A stretch of DNA of 64,000 nucleotides. Origin: Aeromonas eucrenophila (lineage in GTDB: Bacteria > Pseudomonadota > Gammaproteobacteria > Enterobacterales > Aeromonadaceae). Of the stretch, positions 40,988 through 50,551 are shown one piece after another. Under the pieces are notes generated by a model that saw only the letters and a list, made by a program, of their open reading frames with translations, was not told where the DNA came from and ran no database searches. The stretch covers positions 194,036-258,035 of the forward strand of contig NZ_CDDF01000001.1 of the NCBI RefSeq assembly GCF_000819865.1, written 5' to 3'. The position numbers and the translations under genes were made by a program. Positions within the stretch are counted from its first letter, which is position 1, and each line of letters opens with the position of its first letter.

Positions 40988-42624
40988 CCCGTCGCCAACG
41001 CCATAATCTGCTGCTCGCCCTCATCTCGTTCTCCTTCCTGTTCTCCTCCGTGTGGGGCCTCTATCTGCAGAGCCGGCACGAACAGCTGGTCGACATCTTC
41101 TACCGCAACACCCACTGGAACATCAGCCAGGCCATGCTGGAGTCCCAGCGCTTCCTCTACGATCTGCGACTCTATCGGACGGGCCAGCTGGACATGGCCA
41201 CCCTGAGCCTGGATTACGATCTGTTGTGGAACCGGCTGGACGTCTTTTTGGTCAGCAGCGAGACCGCCGATGCGCGCGCCCGTCACGGACTGGGGGAGGT
41301 GTTGACCAAGATGTTTTACCAGATCAAGCTGCTGGAGCCCCAGATGCAGGCAGGCGCACTGCGGGAGGGGGCGGCGCTGGACCGGATCCAGGCCAATCTT
41401 GCCGAGCTGACCCGCCAGGTGGAGCAGATCGGGGAACATATCCTCTCCGGCCAGGAGCGGGAGGCATCGGTCAACCAGATGCGCCAGAGCCTGTTCTGGC
41501 TCCAGATCTGGCAGCTGATCCTGCTGCTGACGGGGGGCATTCTGGTGCTTGCCCTGATTAAGGCGAACCTGCAAAACCGTCGCCTCTCCCTGCTCGACCC
41601 CATGACGCGGCTGGGCAATCGCCGTGCCCTGCAGGCGCAACTGAAACAGGCCTTGCTGAAGAGCCCGGCCTCGAGCCTGGTGGTGCTGGATCTGAAGCGT
41701 TTCAAGCAGGTCAATGATCTGCTCGGCTATCAGGTCGGCGATCGCCTGCTGCAGACGGTCGCCGCCAAGCTGCGGCAGGCCCATCCCGGGCGGGCCTATC
41801 GCCTGGGGGGCGATGAATTTGCGGTGTTCCTGGCCGGCGAGCAGGCGCAGACAGAAGAGCAGATGGCCGCCTTGCAGAGCCTGTTGCAGTTCGAGTTTGT
41901 GACCCGGGAGAGCAGCTTCGATCTTGCTTGCCGCTTCGGGGTGGCCAGGGCCGAGCGGGGGACGGATGGAAATCTGTTGCTGGAGCAGGCCATATTGGCG
42001 CTCAATCAGGCCAAGCGGGACAATGCCGCCCTGGTCTGGTTCCAACCCGGGATGCAAGCCACCCTGAACGCGCACCAGCGCCAGCTGCATCAACTGCGGG
42101 GCTGGCTGGAAGGGGTGGCGCCATCCCCGCTGGAGGCGGTGCGCGATGAGCTGGAGGACGAGCAGGGTGAGCGGGTCGTGGCCACCAGCCTGCGCTGGCG
42201 AGCAGGTGAGGAGTGCGAGATGAGCTGGCTGCAGGAACATGGCATCCTGGGCCCGGTGGTGGCACGGCTGTTGGCTGACGCAACGAATTCGTTGCCACAA
42301 CTCTTCAGGCTGCAACAACAGGCGCAACTGGCCCATGTACTGGCCTATTTGCCTACATTGCCCGAGGGGGCGCTGATCCTGGCGTTGCCGACCCTGACAA
42401 AGGATGACGTCTTGTTGGCGCAGGTGCACCAGAGCGGCTGCTTGCTGGCGCTGCGTGAGCTCGGCAGCCAGGCGCCCGAGCTGCTGCAGGCCGGTTGGCC
42501 CATTCGTTACTGGCTGCCAGCGCCCTCCGAGTTCGAGGCCTTGCTGCAACCCCTGGCGACCCGGCTGGCATTGCGGCGCCTGGGCAGGGCCGAGTCGGTG
42601 CAAAATGAGGTTGGTGTGGCCTGA
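40984..42624 (+). CDS. Membrane diguanylate cyclase with extra C-terminal domain (GTG start)
   Basis: The 546-residue protein begins VTRRQRHNLL at a GTG overlapping the preceding stop. A membrane segment (about 8-28), a periplasmic helical region (about 30-170) and a second membrane segment (about 178-198) precede the GGDEF domain (about 205-360). The active-site motif GGDEF is intact at 275-279, and LLDPMTRLGNRRAL marks the domain start, so c-di-GMP synthesis is expected. No RxxD inhibitory site is seen before it. Residues 370-546 form an extra domain that looks like a badly eroded EAL domain. The partner periplasmic protein probably supplies its input signal. Confidence 0.85.
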   Translation: MTRRQRHNLLLALISFSFLFSSVWGLYLQSRHEQLVDIFYRNTHWNISQAMLESQRFLYDLRLYRTGQLDMATLSLDYDLLWNRLDVFLVSSETADARARHGLGEVLTKMFYQIKLLEPQMQAGALREGAALDRIQANLAELTRQVEQIGEHILSGQEREASVNQMRQSLFWLQIWQLILLLTGGILVLALIKANLQNRRLSLLDPMTRLGNRRALQAQLKQALLKSPASSLVVLDLKRFKQVNDLLGYQVGDRLLQTVAAKLRQAHPGRAYRLGGDEFAVFLAGEQAQTEEQMAALQSLLQFEFVTRESSFDLACRFGVARAERGTDGNLLLEQAILALNQAKRDNAALVWFQPGMQATLNAHQRQLHQLRGWLEGVAPSPLEAVRDELEDEQGERVVATSLRWRAGEECEMSWLQEHGILGPVVARLLADATNSLPQLFRLQQQAQLAHVLAYLPTLPEGALILALPTLTKDDVLLAQVHQSGCLLALRELGSQAPELLQAGWPIRYWLPAPSEFEALLQPLATRLALRRLGRAESVQNEVGVA

Positions 42625-42652
42625 TTTCGGTCCGGCAGTGAATGGAGAAATG

Positions 42653-42682
42653 AGAAGGGCGGCCAATGGGCCGCCCTTCTTA
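42653..42682. terminator. Bidirectional terminator between diguanylate cyclase and rbsR
   Basis: AGAAGGGCGGCC pairs with GGCCGCCCTTCT around AATG at about 42653-42680, ending in a short T-rich stretch on each strand. Confidence 0.85.
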
Positions 42683-42741
42683 TCTTGTGCAAGTCTTGCG
42701 CAAGCTTCTCTTGCTCGTCTGTTCGTCTGTTCCTCTCCGGC

Positions 42742-43764
42742 TCAGTCGAGCTGGGGGCGGGGAGGAAAGGGGGCGCAGGAGTCTCTGATCACCAGATCTG
42801 GGTCGACGGTGATCATGTGATTGTCGATGGTCTCCCCGTTGATCCTGGCCAGCAGGCGGGTGACGGCGAGGCGACCCAGCTCCTCTTTCGGCTGATTGAC
42901 CGTGGTGAGCGGCGGCGACATGTATTGGGCCAGGGCCACGTTGTCATAGCCGACCAGGGAGAGATCTTCCGGGATGCTGAGGCCGGCGCGGTGCGCGGCG
43001 CTGATGACCCCCATGGCCATCATGTCGTTGCACACGAAGAGCGCGCTGGGGCGACTTGGCTGGCTCAGCAGCCTGAGCATGGCGTCGTGACCGCTGGCGC
43101 AGTCGAAATCCCCCTCCTGGATCCAGGCCGGATTGATGGCAAGACCCGCCTCCTGCATCCCCTGGACGAAGCCGGAAAGACGTTGATCCGCAGGGGCCCG
43201 GCTTCGGGGACCCGTGATGCAGCCGATGTCGCGGTGTCCGAGTTCGATCAGGTGGCGGGTGGCCAGATAGCCCCCCTGATGGGAGTTGTCGGCGATGAGA
43301 TCCACCTCGCGGCTCTCCATGCCCCAGTCCATCACCACCACCGGCAGGCTCTTGAGCCAATCGAGCTGGTTGAACACCTCCTGTTGCCCCTCGCTGCACA
43401 TGATGAGCAGGCCATCCACCCGTTTTCGGAGCATCATCTTGAGGTAGGAGAGCGCCGTCTCGGCCTGACCCTCGGTGTTGCCGAGCATCAGGTTGTAGCC
43501 CTGCTCGAAGCAGTAGCGTTCCACCCCGCGCACCACCTCGGCGAAGAAGGGGTTGCTGGAGGTGGTGACCAGCATGCCGATGCTGTTGGTCTCCTTCACC
43601 TTGAGGCTGCGGGCCACCAGACTGGGGGCGTAGTTGAGCGCCTGCATGGCGGCGAAGACCCGCTCCCGGGTCTCCTGTGCCACAACTCGGGTCTCGTTGA
43701 TGACGTGGGAAACCGTGGTGGTGGAGACCCCCGCCCGCGCCGCGACCTCCTTGATGTTGGCCAT
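42742..43764 (-). CDS. rbsR: Ribose operon repressor
   Basis: The 340-residue LacI-family repressor begins MANIKEVAARAGVSTTTVSH, followed by a hinge helix and a ribose-binding-protein-like effector domain (SNPFFAEVVRGVERYCFEQGY, FVCNDMMAMGVISAA). It closely resembles E. coli RbsR. It is last in rbsDACBKR and its ATG overlaps the rbsK stop by one base. Two GCAACCGGTTRC palindromes upstream of rbsD are its likely operators, giving autorepression. Confidence 0.94.
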   Translation of the reverse strand: MANIKEVAARAGVSTTTVSHVINETRVVAQETRERVFAAMQALNYAPSLVARSLKVKETNSIGMLVTTSSNPFFAEVVRGVERYCFEQGYNLMLGNTEGQAETALSYLKMMLRKRVDGLLIMCSEGQQEVFNQLDWLKSLPVVVMDWGMESREVDLIADNSHQGGYLATRHLIELGHRDIGCITGPRSRAPADQRLSGFVQGMQEAGLAINPAWIQEGDFDCASGHDAMLRLLSQPSRPSALFVCNDMMAMGVISAAHRAGLSIPEDLSLVGYDNVALAQYMSPPLTTVNQPKEELGRLAVTRLLARINGETIDNHMITVDPDLVIRDSCAPFPPRPQLD

Positions 43765-44696
43765 CAGCGCCCCTGCACGGGCTGGCTCTGCAGGAAGGCG
43801 TCCACCTCGGCCTTGGCCGGGATGGAGCTCTGGGCTCCGAGCCGGGTGACCGACAGCGCCGCCGCACCGTGGGCAAAGCGCACCGCGGCGTTAAAATCGT
43901 CTCCCGCAAGCTCGGCTGCCAGCAGGGCACCGTTGAAAGTGTCGCCGGCGGCAGTGGTATCCACTGCTGCGACTTTAAATCCAGGGACAAGCATCTGGCG
44001 GGCGGCGTTGCTGCAATAGACCCCCTGGGAGCCCAGGGTGATCATCACCTCCGCGATGCCCATCTGGTGGAAGCGGGCGGCAGCCTCGGCTGCGCTCGTC
44101 TCGTCTGTCACCCTGACCCCGGTCAGCAGCTCGGCCTCGGTCTGGTTCGGGGTGATGAGATCCACCAGCGCCAACAGCTCGCCTGACAGCGGTTGGGCCG
44201 GCGCCGGGTTCAGTACCACCCGGGTGCCGTGGGATCTAGCCAGTCTGGCGGCTTCGAACACGCTCTCCAGCGGCACTTCCAGCTGCAGCAGCAGGGTATG
44301 GGCGTCGGCAATCAAGGTCTCGTGACGTTTGACCATGGCGGGGCTGAGGGCGCCGTTGGCTTCGGCGGAGATGCCGATGCTGTTCTCTCCCTCATCGCTC
44401 ACGTAGATGATGGCGATGCCGGTGGGCAGCCGCTCATCCTGCTCCACCGCGCTGACGTCGATGCCGTCCTGGGCGAAACCTGCCTTCATCTGATGGCCGA
44501 TGGCGTCATCGCCGATGCGGGCGATAAAGGAGACTTCTGCACCCAACCGGGCGGCGGCCACCGCCTGATTGGCGCCCTTGCCACCGGGAACGACCTGGTA
44601 GCTGTGGCCGGTCAGGGTTTCACCGGGACGGGGAAAGTGGGGGACGCGCAGCACATGATCCGCATTGACACTGCCGAGGACTACGAGACGATTCAT
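43764..44696 (-). CDS. rbsK: Ribokinase
   Basis: The 310-residue PfkB-family kinase phosphorylates ribose to ribose 5-phosphate. It begins MNRLVVLGSVNADHVLRVP, contains GGKGANQAVAAARLG for sugar binding, and DTTAAGDTFNGALL with the catalytic aspartate. A longer open frame to 44888 overlaps rbsB and is rejected; the ATG at 44696 is the family start. It lies 100 bp after rbsB, behind strong hairpins, and overlaps rbsR. Confidence 0.95.
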   Translation of the reverse strand: MNRLVVLGSVNADHVLRVPHFPRPGETLTGHSYQVVPGGKGANQAVAAARLGAEVSFIARIGDDAIGHQMKAGFAQDGIDVSAVEQDERLPTGIAIIYVSDEGENSIGISAEANGALSPAMVKRHETLIADAHTLLLQLEVPLESVFEAARLARSHGTRVVLNPAPAQPLSGELLALVDLITPNQTEAELLTGVRVTDETSAAEAAARFHQMGIAEVMITLGSQGVYCSNAARQMLVPGFKVAAVDTTAAGDTFNGALLAAELAGDDFNAAVRFAHGAAALSVTRLGAQSSIPAKAEVDAFLQSQPVQGR

Positions 44697-44767
44697 TCTT
44701 ATCACCCTTGATTGAGTACATCTTGGCTTGAGTGGGCTCAAGCCGGGAGGCACTGGCTGGCGGCAAA

Positions 44768-44787
44768 GGGGGAGGCGAGCCTCCCCC
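44768..44787 (-). terminator. Hairpin in the rbsB-rbsK gap
   Basis: A GC-rich inverted repeat (GGGGGAGGC with GCCTCCCCC) lies immediately after the rbsB stop. A second, GGCTTGAG/CTCAAGCC, follows near 44728-44746. Such structures commonly protect upstream mRNA and lower expression of downstream genes, matching the high need for RbsB over RbsK. Confidence 0.6.
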
Positions 44788-44796
44788 TCATCAGAC

Positions 44797-45672
44797 TTAC
44801 TTGCTGACGATCTGCAGCGGTACCGGGATGGACTGCTCCACCGGTTGACCCTTGAGCACCTTGTCGGCGGTTTCCACACCGATGGCACCGATCAGAGCCG
44901 GCTGCTGGGCCACGGTGGCGGCCAGTTTACCCTTGGCCACGGCGGCCTTGCCATCGTCTGTGCCATCGAAGCCGACGATCATCACGTCCTTGCCGGCCGC
45001 CTGCACGGCGCGGATGGCACCGAGCGCCATCTCGTCATTCTGGGCGAACACCGCCTGTACGGTCGGGTGAGCCGCCATCAGGTTCTCCATGACGTTCAGA
45101 CCCTTGGTGCGGTCAAAGTCGGCGGGCTGGGAGGCCAGCACCTGCAGCTTGTTGGCAGCCACGGCCAGGGCGAAGCCTTCGCCACGGTCACGGGCGGCGG
45201 AGGTGCCGGCGATCCCCTCGAGCTGGATCACCTTGGCGCCGCTGCCGAGCTTCTCGGTGATGAAGTCACCGGCCAGCTTGCCACCCGCCACGTTGTCGGA
45301 GGCGATATGGGCCTTCACTTCCCCTTGCGCCGCGCCGCGGTCCAGGGTCAGCACCGGGATGTTGGCCTTGTTGGCCAGACGAATGGCGTTGCCCACGGCC
45401 TCGGAGTCGGTCGGGTTGATCAGGATGGCGTTGACCTTGCGCACGGTCAGATCTTCGACGTTGGAGAGCTCCTTGGCCGGATCATTCTGGGAGTCCAGCA
45501 CCACCAGCTCGTAGCCGAGCTCCTTGGCCTTGGCTTCGGCCCCTTCCTTCATGGTGACGAAGAAGGGGTTGTTGAGGGTAGAGACCACCATGGCCAGAGT
45601 CTGATCGGCGGCCTGGGCGGTGCCCAGCACGGACATGATGGCGGCGGCGAGCAGGGTATTGAGCTTTTTCAT
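44797..45672 (-). CDS. rbsB: Ribose ABC transporter periplasmic binding protein
   Basis: The 291-residue periplasmic protein has a signal peptide ending GTAQA (about residue 21) and mature start [17 protein letters not shown], as in E. coli RbsB. It delivers ribose to RbsAC and to the Trg-type chemoreceptor. The segments [22 protein letters not shown] and [14 protein letters not shown] line the sugar cleft. It lies 34 bp downstream of rbsC. Confidence 0.97.
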   Translation of the reverse strand: MKKLNTLLAAAIMSVLGTAQAADQTLAMVVSTLNNPFFVTMKEGAEAKAKELGYELVVLDSQNDPAKELSNVEDLTVRKVNAILINPTDSEAVGNAIRLANKANIPVLTLDRGAAQGEVKAHIASDNVAGGKLAGDFITEKLGSGAKVIQLEGIAGTSAARDRGEGFALAVAANKLQVLASQPADFDRTKGLNVMENLMAAHPTVQAVFAQNDEMALGAIRAVQAAGKDVMIVGFDGTDDGKAAVAKGKLAATVAQQPALIGAIGVETADKVLKGQPVEQSIPVPLQIVSK

Positions 45673-45706
45673 CGTTTCATTCCTTGTGTGTGGCTGGTTT
45701 GGGTTG

Positions 45707-46675
45707 TTATTTATTGCTTTTGTTATCGATCATCACGGCGAGCAAGATCACGCTGGCCTTGGCAATCATCTGGTAATAGGAGGATACGTCGAGCAGGTTC
45801 AGGGCATTGTTGAGGAAGCCGATGATGAGTGCCCCGATCAGAGTCCCCATGATGCGGCCCTTGCCCCCCATCAGGCTGGTGCCACCCAGTACCACGGCGG
45901 CGATGGCATCGAGCTCATAACCCATGCCGGCGGTCGGCTGGGCCGACGACAGGCGGGAGGTGACGATGAGGCCAGCCAGCGCCGACAGGGCGCCGCACAG
46001 GCCGTAGACGGCGAGCTTGACCCGCGCCACGTTGATGCCGGAGAGGCGGGTGGCCGACTCGTTGCCGCCGAGGGCGTAGATGTAACGGCCGAGGCGAGTG
46101 TGGTTGAGCATGAACCAGGCCAGCAGGAAGACGATGGCCATCAGCCAGACGGGGGCCGGCAGGCCGAACAGGTAGCCGGTACCGAGCCAGGCGAAGTGAT
46201 CGGCGCCATCGCTAAAGCCGGTGGAGATGGGGCGCCCCTCGGTGTAGACCATGGTGATGCCGCGCAGGGCCGTCATGGTCACCAGGGTAGCGATGAAGGC
46301 CTGCACCTTGCCCTTGGCGATGATGAGCCCGCTGATGCTGCCGAGCAGGGCGCCGGCGCCCAGGGTCAGCGGCACCACCAGTGCGATGGGCAGCTCCATG
46401 GCCACCATGGTGGCGGCCAGGGCGCCGCACAGGGCCAGCACCGAGCCTACCGAGAGATCGATGCCACCGGTCAAGATGACCAGGGTCATGCCGACGGCGA
46501 TGATGGCGTTGACCGAGGTCTGGCGCAGTATGTTGAGCAGGTTGTCGGCGGTGAAGAAATTCGGGCTCAGGAAGGAGACCACGCCGATGAGCACCAGCAA
46601 GGCGACCAGGGACTTGTTCTCTATCCACCAGCTCTTGCTCATGATGCCGCGGCTGGGAAGGGTTTGGGTTGTCAT
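45707..46675 (-). CDS. rbsC: Ribose ABC transporter permease
   Basis: The 322-residue inner-membrane permease has about eight to ten hydrophobic segments and the family signature [13 protein letters not shown]. It forms the ribose channel with RbsA and RbsB. An upstream in-frame start at 46702 is inside rbsA; the ATG at 46675 overlaps the rbsA stop (ATGA) and matches E. coli RbsC. Confidence 0.96.
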   Translation of the reverse strand: MTTQTLPSRGIMSKSWWIENKSLVALLVLIGVVSFLSPNFFTADNLLNILRQTSVNAIIAVGMTLVILTGGIDLSVGSVLALCGALAATMVAMELPIALVVPLTLGAGALLGSISGLIIAKGKVQAFIATLVTMTALRGITMVYTEGRPISTGFSDGADHFAWLGTGYLFGLPAPVWLMAIVFLLAWFMLNHTRLGRYIYALGGNESATRLSGINVARVKLAVYGLCGALSALAGLIVTSRLSSAQPTAGMGYELDAIAAVVLGGTSLMGGKGRIMGTLIGALIIGFLNNALNLLDVSSYYQMIAKASVILLAVMIDNKSNK

Positions 46676-48204
46676 TGCTGTGCCTCTTGCTCTGCTTGCC
46701 ACTGTTTACCCACTGCCGCCGCCATCAGCTTCTCCTGATTGGCGTCCTGGGCCATGAATTCTGCGCTGATGCGCCCTTCGTGCATCACCATGATGCGATC
46801 GCTCATGCCGAGCACTTCCGGCATCTCGGAGGAGACCAGGATGATGCTCATCCCCTCCTTCTTGAACTGGTTGATCAGCTGATAAATTTCCTTCTTTGCT
46901 CCGACATCGACGCCGCGGGTCGGCTCGTCGAGGATCAACACTTTGGGTCTGGTCAGCAGCCCTTTGGCGATGGCGACCTTCTGCTGGTTGCCGCCGGAGA
47001 GCAGCTTGATGAGCTGATCCTGACTCGGGGTCTTGATGTTGAACAGCCGCACGTAGTCGCCGACTGCCTGACGCTCCGCCTTGCCGTCGATCTTGCCCCC
47101 CTTGTTGAATTCATTGAGGGCGCACAGGCTCATGTTCTCGCGCACCGAGAGCTCCAGTACCAGACCATCCCCCTTGCGATCCTCGGAGATGTAGGCGATG
47201 CCGGCGGCCAGCCCATCGGCGGGGCTGCGTGGCACCATGGCCTTGCCATCGACGTCGACCGTGCCGGCGCTGATAAGGTTGGCGCCGTAGATAAGCTTCA
47301 TCAGCTCGGTGCGCCCCGAGCCCATCAGGCCGCTGAAACCCAGGATCTCCCCCTGACGCAGGGAGAAGCTCACCCCGCGCACGCCGGGGCCGGCCAGATC
47401 TTTCACCTGCAGGCTGACGGGGCCGAGTTCACGGCTAAGGCGCGGGTACTGTTCCTCCAGCCGGCGACCCACCATCATCTCTATGATCTTGTCCTCATCG
47501 AGCTCGCTCACGGCCTTCTCGCCTATCCACTTGCCGTCCCGCAGCACCGTGACCCTATCGCAGATCTGGAAGATTTCTTTCAGGCGATGGGAGATGTAGA
47601 CGATGCCGCAACCCTGCTCACGCAGCTCGCGGATGACCTTGAACAGCTGCTCCGTCTCGGTGTCGGTGAGGGCATCGGTGGGTTCATCCATGATGATGAC
47701 GCTGGCCTCGAAGGAGAGGGCCTTGGCGATCTCTACCATCTGCTGCTCGCCGATGGAGAGATCCCCGAGCCGGGTGTCAGGCCCGTGCTTGACCCCGAGC
47801 CGGGACAGCAGGCCGCTGGCCCGCTCACGCAGTTGGCGGTGATCGATGTTGCCAAAGCGGGTACGGGGCTCACGGCCGAGGAAGATGTTGGCGGCAATGG
47901 ACAATTCCGGCAGCAGGTTCAGCTCCTGGTGGATGATGCTGATGCCCTGATCCTGGGAATCGCGCGGGCCCTTGAAGTGAACCGGCTGGCCGCGATAGCT
48001 GACATTGCCCGCATCGGCCTGATAGATGCCGGTCAGCACCTTCATCAGGGTGGACTTGCCGGCGCCGTTTTCACCGAGCAGGGCCATCACCTGACCCGGG
48101 TAGACCCGCAGGCCAGCCTCATCGAGGGCGCGCACGCCGGGGAAGGTCTTGACGATCCCGCTGAGCTCTAAAATGGGCGAGGGGGCCGAGGAGGTTGTGC
48201 TCAT
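46672..48204 (-). CDS. rbsA: Ribose ABC transporter ATPase
   Basis: The 510-residue cytoplasmic subunit contains two fused ABC cassettes. The first has Walker [10 protein letters not shown] (44-52), the signature [15 protein letters not shown] and Walker [12 protein letters not shown]. The second has GLMGSGRTE and [15 protein letters not shown] with [11 protein letters not shown]. This duplicated arrangement is standard for monosaccharide importers. It is second in the operon, 21 bp after rbsD. Confidence 0.97.
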   Translation of the reverse strand: MSTTSSAPSPILELSGIVKTFPGVRALDEAGLRVYPGQVMALLGENGAGKSTLMKVLTGIYQADAGNVSYRGQPVHFKGPRDSQDQGISIIHQELNLLPELSIAANIFLGREPRTRFGNIDHRQLRERASGLLSRLGVKHGPDTRLGDLSIGEQQMVEIAKALSFEASVIIMDEPTDALTDTETEQLFKVIRELREQGCGIVYISHRLKEIFQICDRVTVLRDGKWIGEKAVSELDEDKIIEMMVGRRLEEQYPRLSRELGPVSLQVKDLAGPGVRGVSFSLRQGEILGFSGLMGSGRTELMKLIYGANLISAGTVDVDGKAMVPRSPADGLAAGIAYISEDRKGDGLVLELSVRENMSLCALNEFNKGGKIDGKAERQAVGDYVRLFNIKTPSQDQLIKLLSGGNQQKVAIAKGLLTRPKVLILDEPTRGVDVGAKKEIYQLINQFKKEGMSIILVSSEMPEVLGMSDRIMVMHEGRISAEFMAQDANQEKLMAAAVGKQWQAEQEAQQ

Positions 48205-48225
48205 GGCAGCTTCCTTTAGAGGGAC

Positions 48226-48645
48226 TTAGAACGCCACGCCGGCGCAGAGAATGAGGTTGGCGTAAGGGGTGACCTCGCCGCTGCGAACGACAGCCTTGCT
48301 CTGGTGGGTGCGGCTCTTGAACGCCTCGTGGGAGCAGTATTCGATGCTGATGGGCTTGCCCTGATCACGGGCGTGCTCGGCGATTTGATCAAGCAGGGCC
48401 TGATGGGCCAGCGGGCTGACGGTCTTGAGCTCGCTCGCCATGATGACCTTCTCCACCACCAGATCGGTGAGCAGGGCGGTCAGCACGGTTGACAGGCCGG
48501 GGGTACCTGCCATCAGTGCCAAGTCGATGCGCTCGGGGCCGGCCGGGATGGGCAAGCCGGCATCGCAGACCGTGATCTCGTCGGTGTGGCCCATCTGTGC
48601 CAGCACGGCACTCAGGGGGGCATTGAGCAGTACGCCTCGTTTCAT
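48226..48645 (-). CDS. rbsD: D-ribose pyranase
   Basis: The 139-residue protein matches E. coli RbsD in length and begins MKRGVLLNAPLSAVLAQMGHTD, where the histidine is the catalytic base region. It interconverts pyranose and furanose forms of ribose so that ribokinase can use it. A longer open frame to 48705 covers the operator region and is rejected. It is first in rbsDACBKR. Confidence 0.96.
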   Translation of the reverse strand: MKRGVLLNAPLSAVLAQMGHTDEITVCDAGLPIPAGPERIDLALMAGTPGLSTVLTALLTDLVVEKVIMASELKTVSPLAHQALLDQIAEHARDQGKPISIEYCSHEAFKSRTHQSKAVVRSGEVTPYANLILCAGVAF

Positions 48646-48689
48646 ACAGCACCTCAGCGGGTTGGTTCCCGCACATGGTTGTTCTACAG

Positions 48690-48713
48690 GCAACCGGTTA
48701 CGCAACCGGTTGC
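48690..48713 (-). promoter_or_regulatory. Two adjacent RbsR operators
   Basis: GCAACCGGTTAC at 48690-48701 and GCAACCGGTTGC at 48702-48713 are back-to-back palindromes of LacI-family type, about 45-68 bp before rbsD. Relative to the likely transcription start near 48719 they fall at about +6 to +29. Confidence 0.78.
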
Positions 48714-48725
48714 GTCTTGAGGCGA

Positions 48726-48787
48726 AAGATAGGCGCTAACTGTTAAGGGGTCTAGCAACAGATGATGAAAGTGTGAAAACGATCTCA
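48726..48787 (-). promoter_or_regulatory. rbs promoter with CRP site
   Basis: On the minus strand a -10 TATCTT occupies 48731-48726. A CRP-like site TGTGA-N6-TCTCA (plus-strand orientation) lies at 48772-48787, with one mismatch in the second half-site. Its centre is about 60-61 bp upstream of the predicted start, the class I position. The -35 is poor, as expected for a CRP-dependent promoter. Confidence 0.6.
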
Positions 48788-48851
48788 ATGCGGGTGAGGC
48801 ACTAGGGCAGAACGGGTGCCAGAAGAGCACTGGCACCCGATATGGGAAACA

Positions 48852-49469
48852 TCAGAGGGAGAGGGCTTGCTGCACGGCGGGGCGGGCCAGCATCCGGCGG
48901 CTGTGCGCCGCCACCTTGGGGAATTCGTCGATGGCGACGCCGTCGCTCGCCAGCCAGCTGGCGACCACGAACAGATAGATGTCGGCCAGGCTGAACTGCT
49001 CACCCAGCACCCAGGGGCCGGCGAGGTAGTGGTGCTCTATCTCGGCAAAGCCATCGCGCATGTTTTGCGGCATCTTGGCCTGCATGGCAGCGATGGCCTG
49101 TTCGTCGTCGGCCCAGCGACTGGCGCGCCGGCCGTGGGCATGAGAGACGTGCACCGTGGAGGCGAGGAAGCTGTTGACCTCTTGCATGCGGGCCAGCAGG
49201 AAGGGATCGTCCATCGGTGCAAGCTGTGCGGCCGGGAAGCGCTGGGCCACATAGAGCAGCAGGGCCGGGGTTTCGGTCAGCACGCCGCGCTCGGTGACGA
49301 GAGCCGGCACCCGGCCCTTGGGGTTGATGGCGAGATAGGCGGGGGAGCGCTGCTCACCGGCGGCGAAGTCGACAAGTTTCAGCTGGTGCGGGGCGTCGGC
49401 CTCCACCAGGGCGATGCGGACCGCCATGGCGCAGGTGCCGGGGGCGAGATAGAGCGTCAGGTCAGACAT
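48852..49469 (-). CDS. Glutathione S-transferase
   Basis: The 205-residue protein begins MSDLTLYLAPGTCAMAVRIALVE, the beta-class bacterial GST N-terminus with a candidate catalytic cysteine at 13. It has the thioredoxin-like half (INPKGRVPALV, LTETPALLLYVA) and an all-helical half with FSLADIYLFVVASWL. It probably conjugates glutathione to electrophiles; substrate unknown. The ATG at 49469 follows AAGGAGAA. It stands alone, with divergent rbs upstream sequence on one side. Confidence 0.9.
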   Translation of the reverse strand: MSDLTLYLAPGTCAMAVRIALVEADAPHQLKLVDFAAGEQRSPAYLAINPKGRVPALVTERGVLTETPALLLYVAQRFPAAQLAPMDDPFLLARMQEVNSFLASTVHVSHAHGRRASRWADDEQAIAAMQAKMPQNMRDGFAEIEHHYLAGPWVLGEQFSLADIYLFVVASWLASDGVAIDEFPKVAAHSRRMLARPAVQQALSL

Positions 49470-49712
49470 GGCAGTTCTCCTTGTGTGCGGGTTATGCAGC
49501 GAGTCGGGTTGCGCCTGGCGAGTCACCGGGCGGGCCTTCGGCATCCTACTCCCAAGTGCCGTCCGGGCCAAGGGAGGCTTGTTCGAGTCGCTGCCAAGAC
49601 CAGGTCAGAGCTTCAAAGTTGTATGGAAAAACTGAACACCTCTCAGTGAAATCAATGGCTTTCTGAACAGAAGATAACAGGAAAAACGGCTACGCATGCC
49701 CGGTCAAATCGC

Positions 49713-49718
49713 TATAAT
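49713..49718 (+). promoter_or_regulatory. Consensus -10 element
   Basis: A perfect TATAAT lies 26 bp before the ATG at 49745, but no clear -35 is present at the usual distance. Confidence 0.5.
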
Positions 49719-49744
49719 GTGCCACCTTGGATCAGTCGCTTTCG

Positions 49745-50524
49745 ATGTTGGATAGTCAATTGAGTAATAAAATGCGGATCGGTGGAACCCTCGAACAGTC
49801 CCTCAGCCAGGGATACCGTCTGGACCTGCAAGGGGTGTTAAAAGAGGGCTGGCAACAGACCCGCCGCACCGGTTTCGGCCTGGCGCTGGCCATCGGCGGT
49901 GTCATGGCGATCTGGATCCTGCTGAGCAACCAGCTGTTGGCGCCCTATGTCAGCCAGGAGGGTGACATGGACATGGCGCTGGTGATCAGCCTGCTCATCA
50001 CTGTCATTATGTCCCCCATGACCTCCTCCCTCGACATGCTGGGATTGCAGCAATCCGTGGGGGTACGGGCCCGTCCGAACCAGGTGTTCGACTTCTTCCG
50101 CCACTTCTTGCGTCTGGGTAGCCTGAGCCTGCTCGGCAGCCTCATCACCAGCCTGTTTGGCCCCCTGTTCGAACTGGTGGGCCTGCCGGTGGTGCTGGCC
50201 TTCATCCCCTCGGCCCTGGTGGGCATGGGGCTGGTGTTCACAGTGCCGCTGGTGCTGGAGCGCGGCCTGTCGCCCGCCCAGGCCATTCTGGTTTCCCTCA
50301 AGTTATTCGCTCGTGGCTGGCCCAGCATAGTGCTGCTGCACGGTGTCATGATGGCGCTGTTCTTCCTGGCCTTGATCCCCATGGGGTTGGGACTTATCTG
50401 GGTGGCCCCCCTCTATTTCAACTGCAAGGGGATCCTCTACCGGGACCTGTGCGGGATCGCCGTCGAGGTGACCGAGGTAGGCGACGACAAGCCCGAGGCT
50501 GGTCCCGATCATTTCAATGCATGA
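49745..50524 (+). CDS. Polytopic membrane protein of unknown function
   Basis: The 259-residue protein has about five to six hydrophobic segments (for example GFGLALAIGGVMAIWILLSN, LVISLLITVIMSPM, PVVLAFIPSALVGMGLVFTVPLVL, VLLHGVMMALFFLALIPMG). A polar N-terminus precedes them and a short acidic tail follows. A TTG start at 49727 and an ATG at 49772 are alternatives; the ATG at 49745 best fits the TATAAT position. No family could be named with confidence. The next gene, for a secreted protein, begins 27 bp later, so the pair probably forms an operon. Confidence 0.75.
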   Translation: MLDSQLSNKMRIGGTLEQSLSQGYRLDLQGVLKEGWQQTRRTGFGLALAIGGVMAIWILLSNQLLAPYVSQEGDMDMALVISLLITVIMSPMTSSLDMLGLQQSVGVRARPNQVFDFFRHFLRLGSLSLLGSLITSLFGPLFELVGLPVVLAFIPSALVGMGLVFTVPLVLERGLSPAQAILVSLKLFARGWPSIVLLHGVMMALFFLALIPMGLGLIWVAPLYFNCKGILYRDLCGIAVEVTEVGDDKPEAGPDHFNA

Positions 50525-50551
50525 ATCATGCGTGACGCAAAAGGATGGCAC

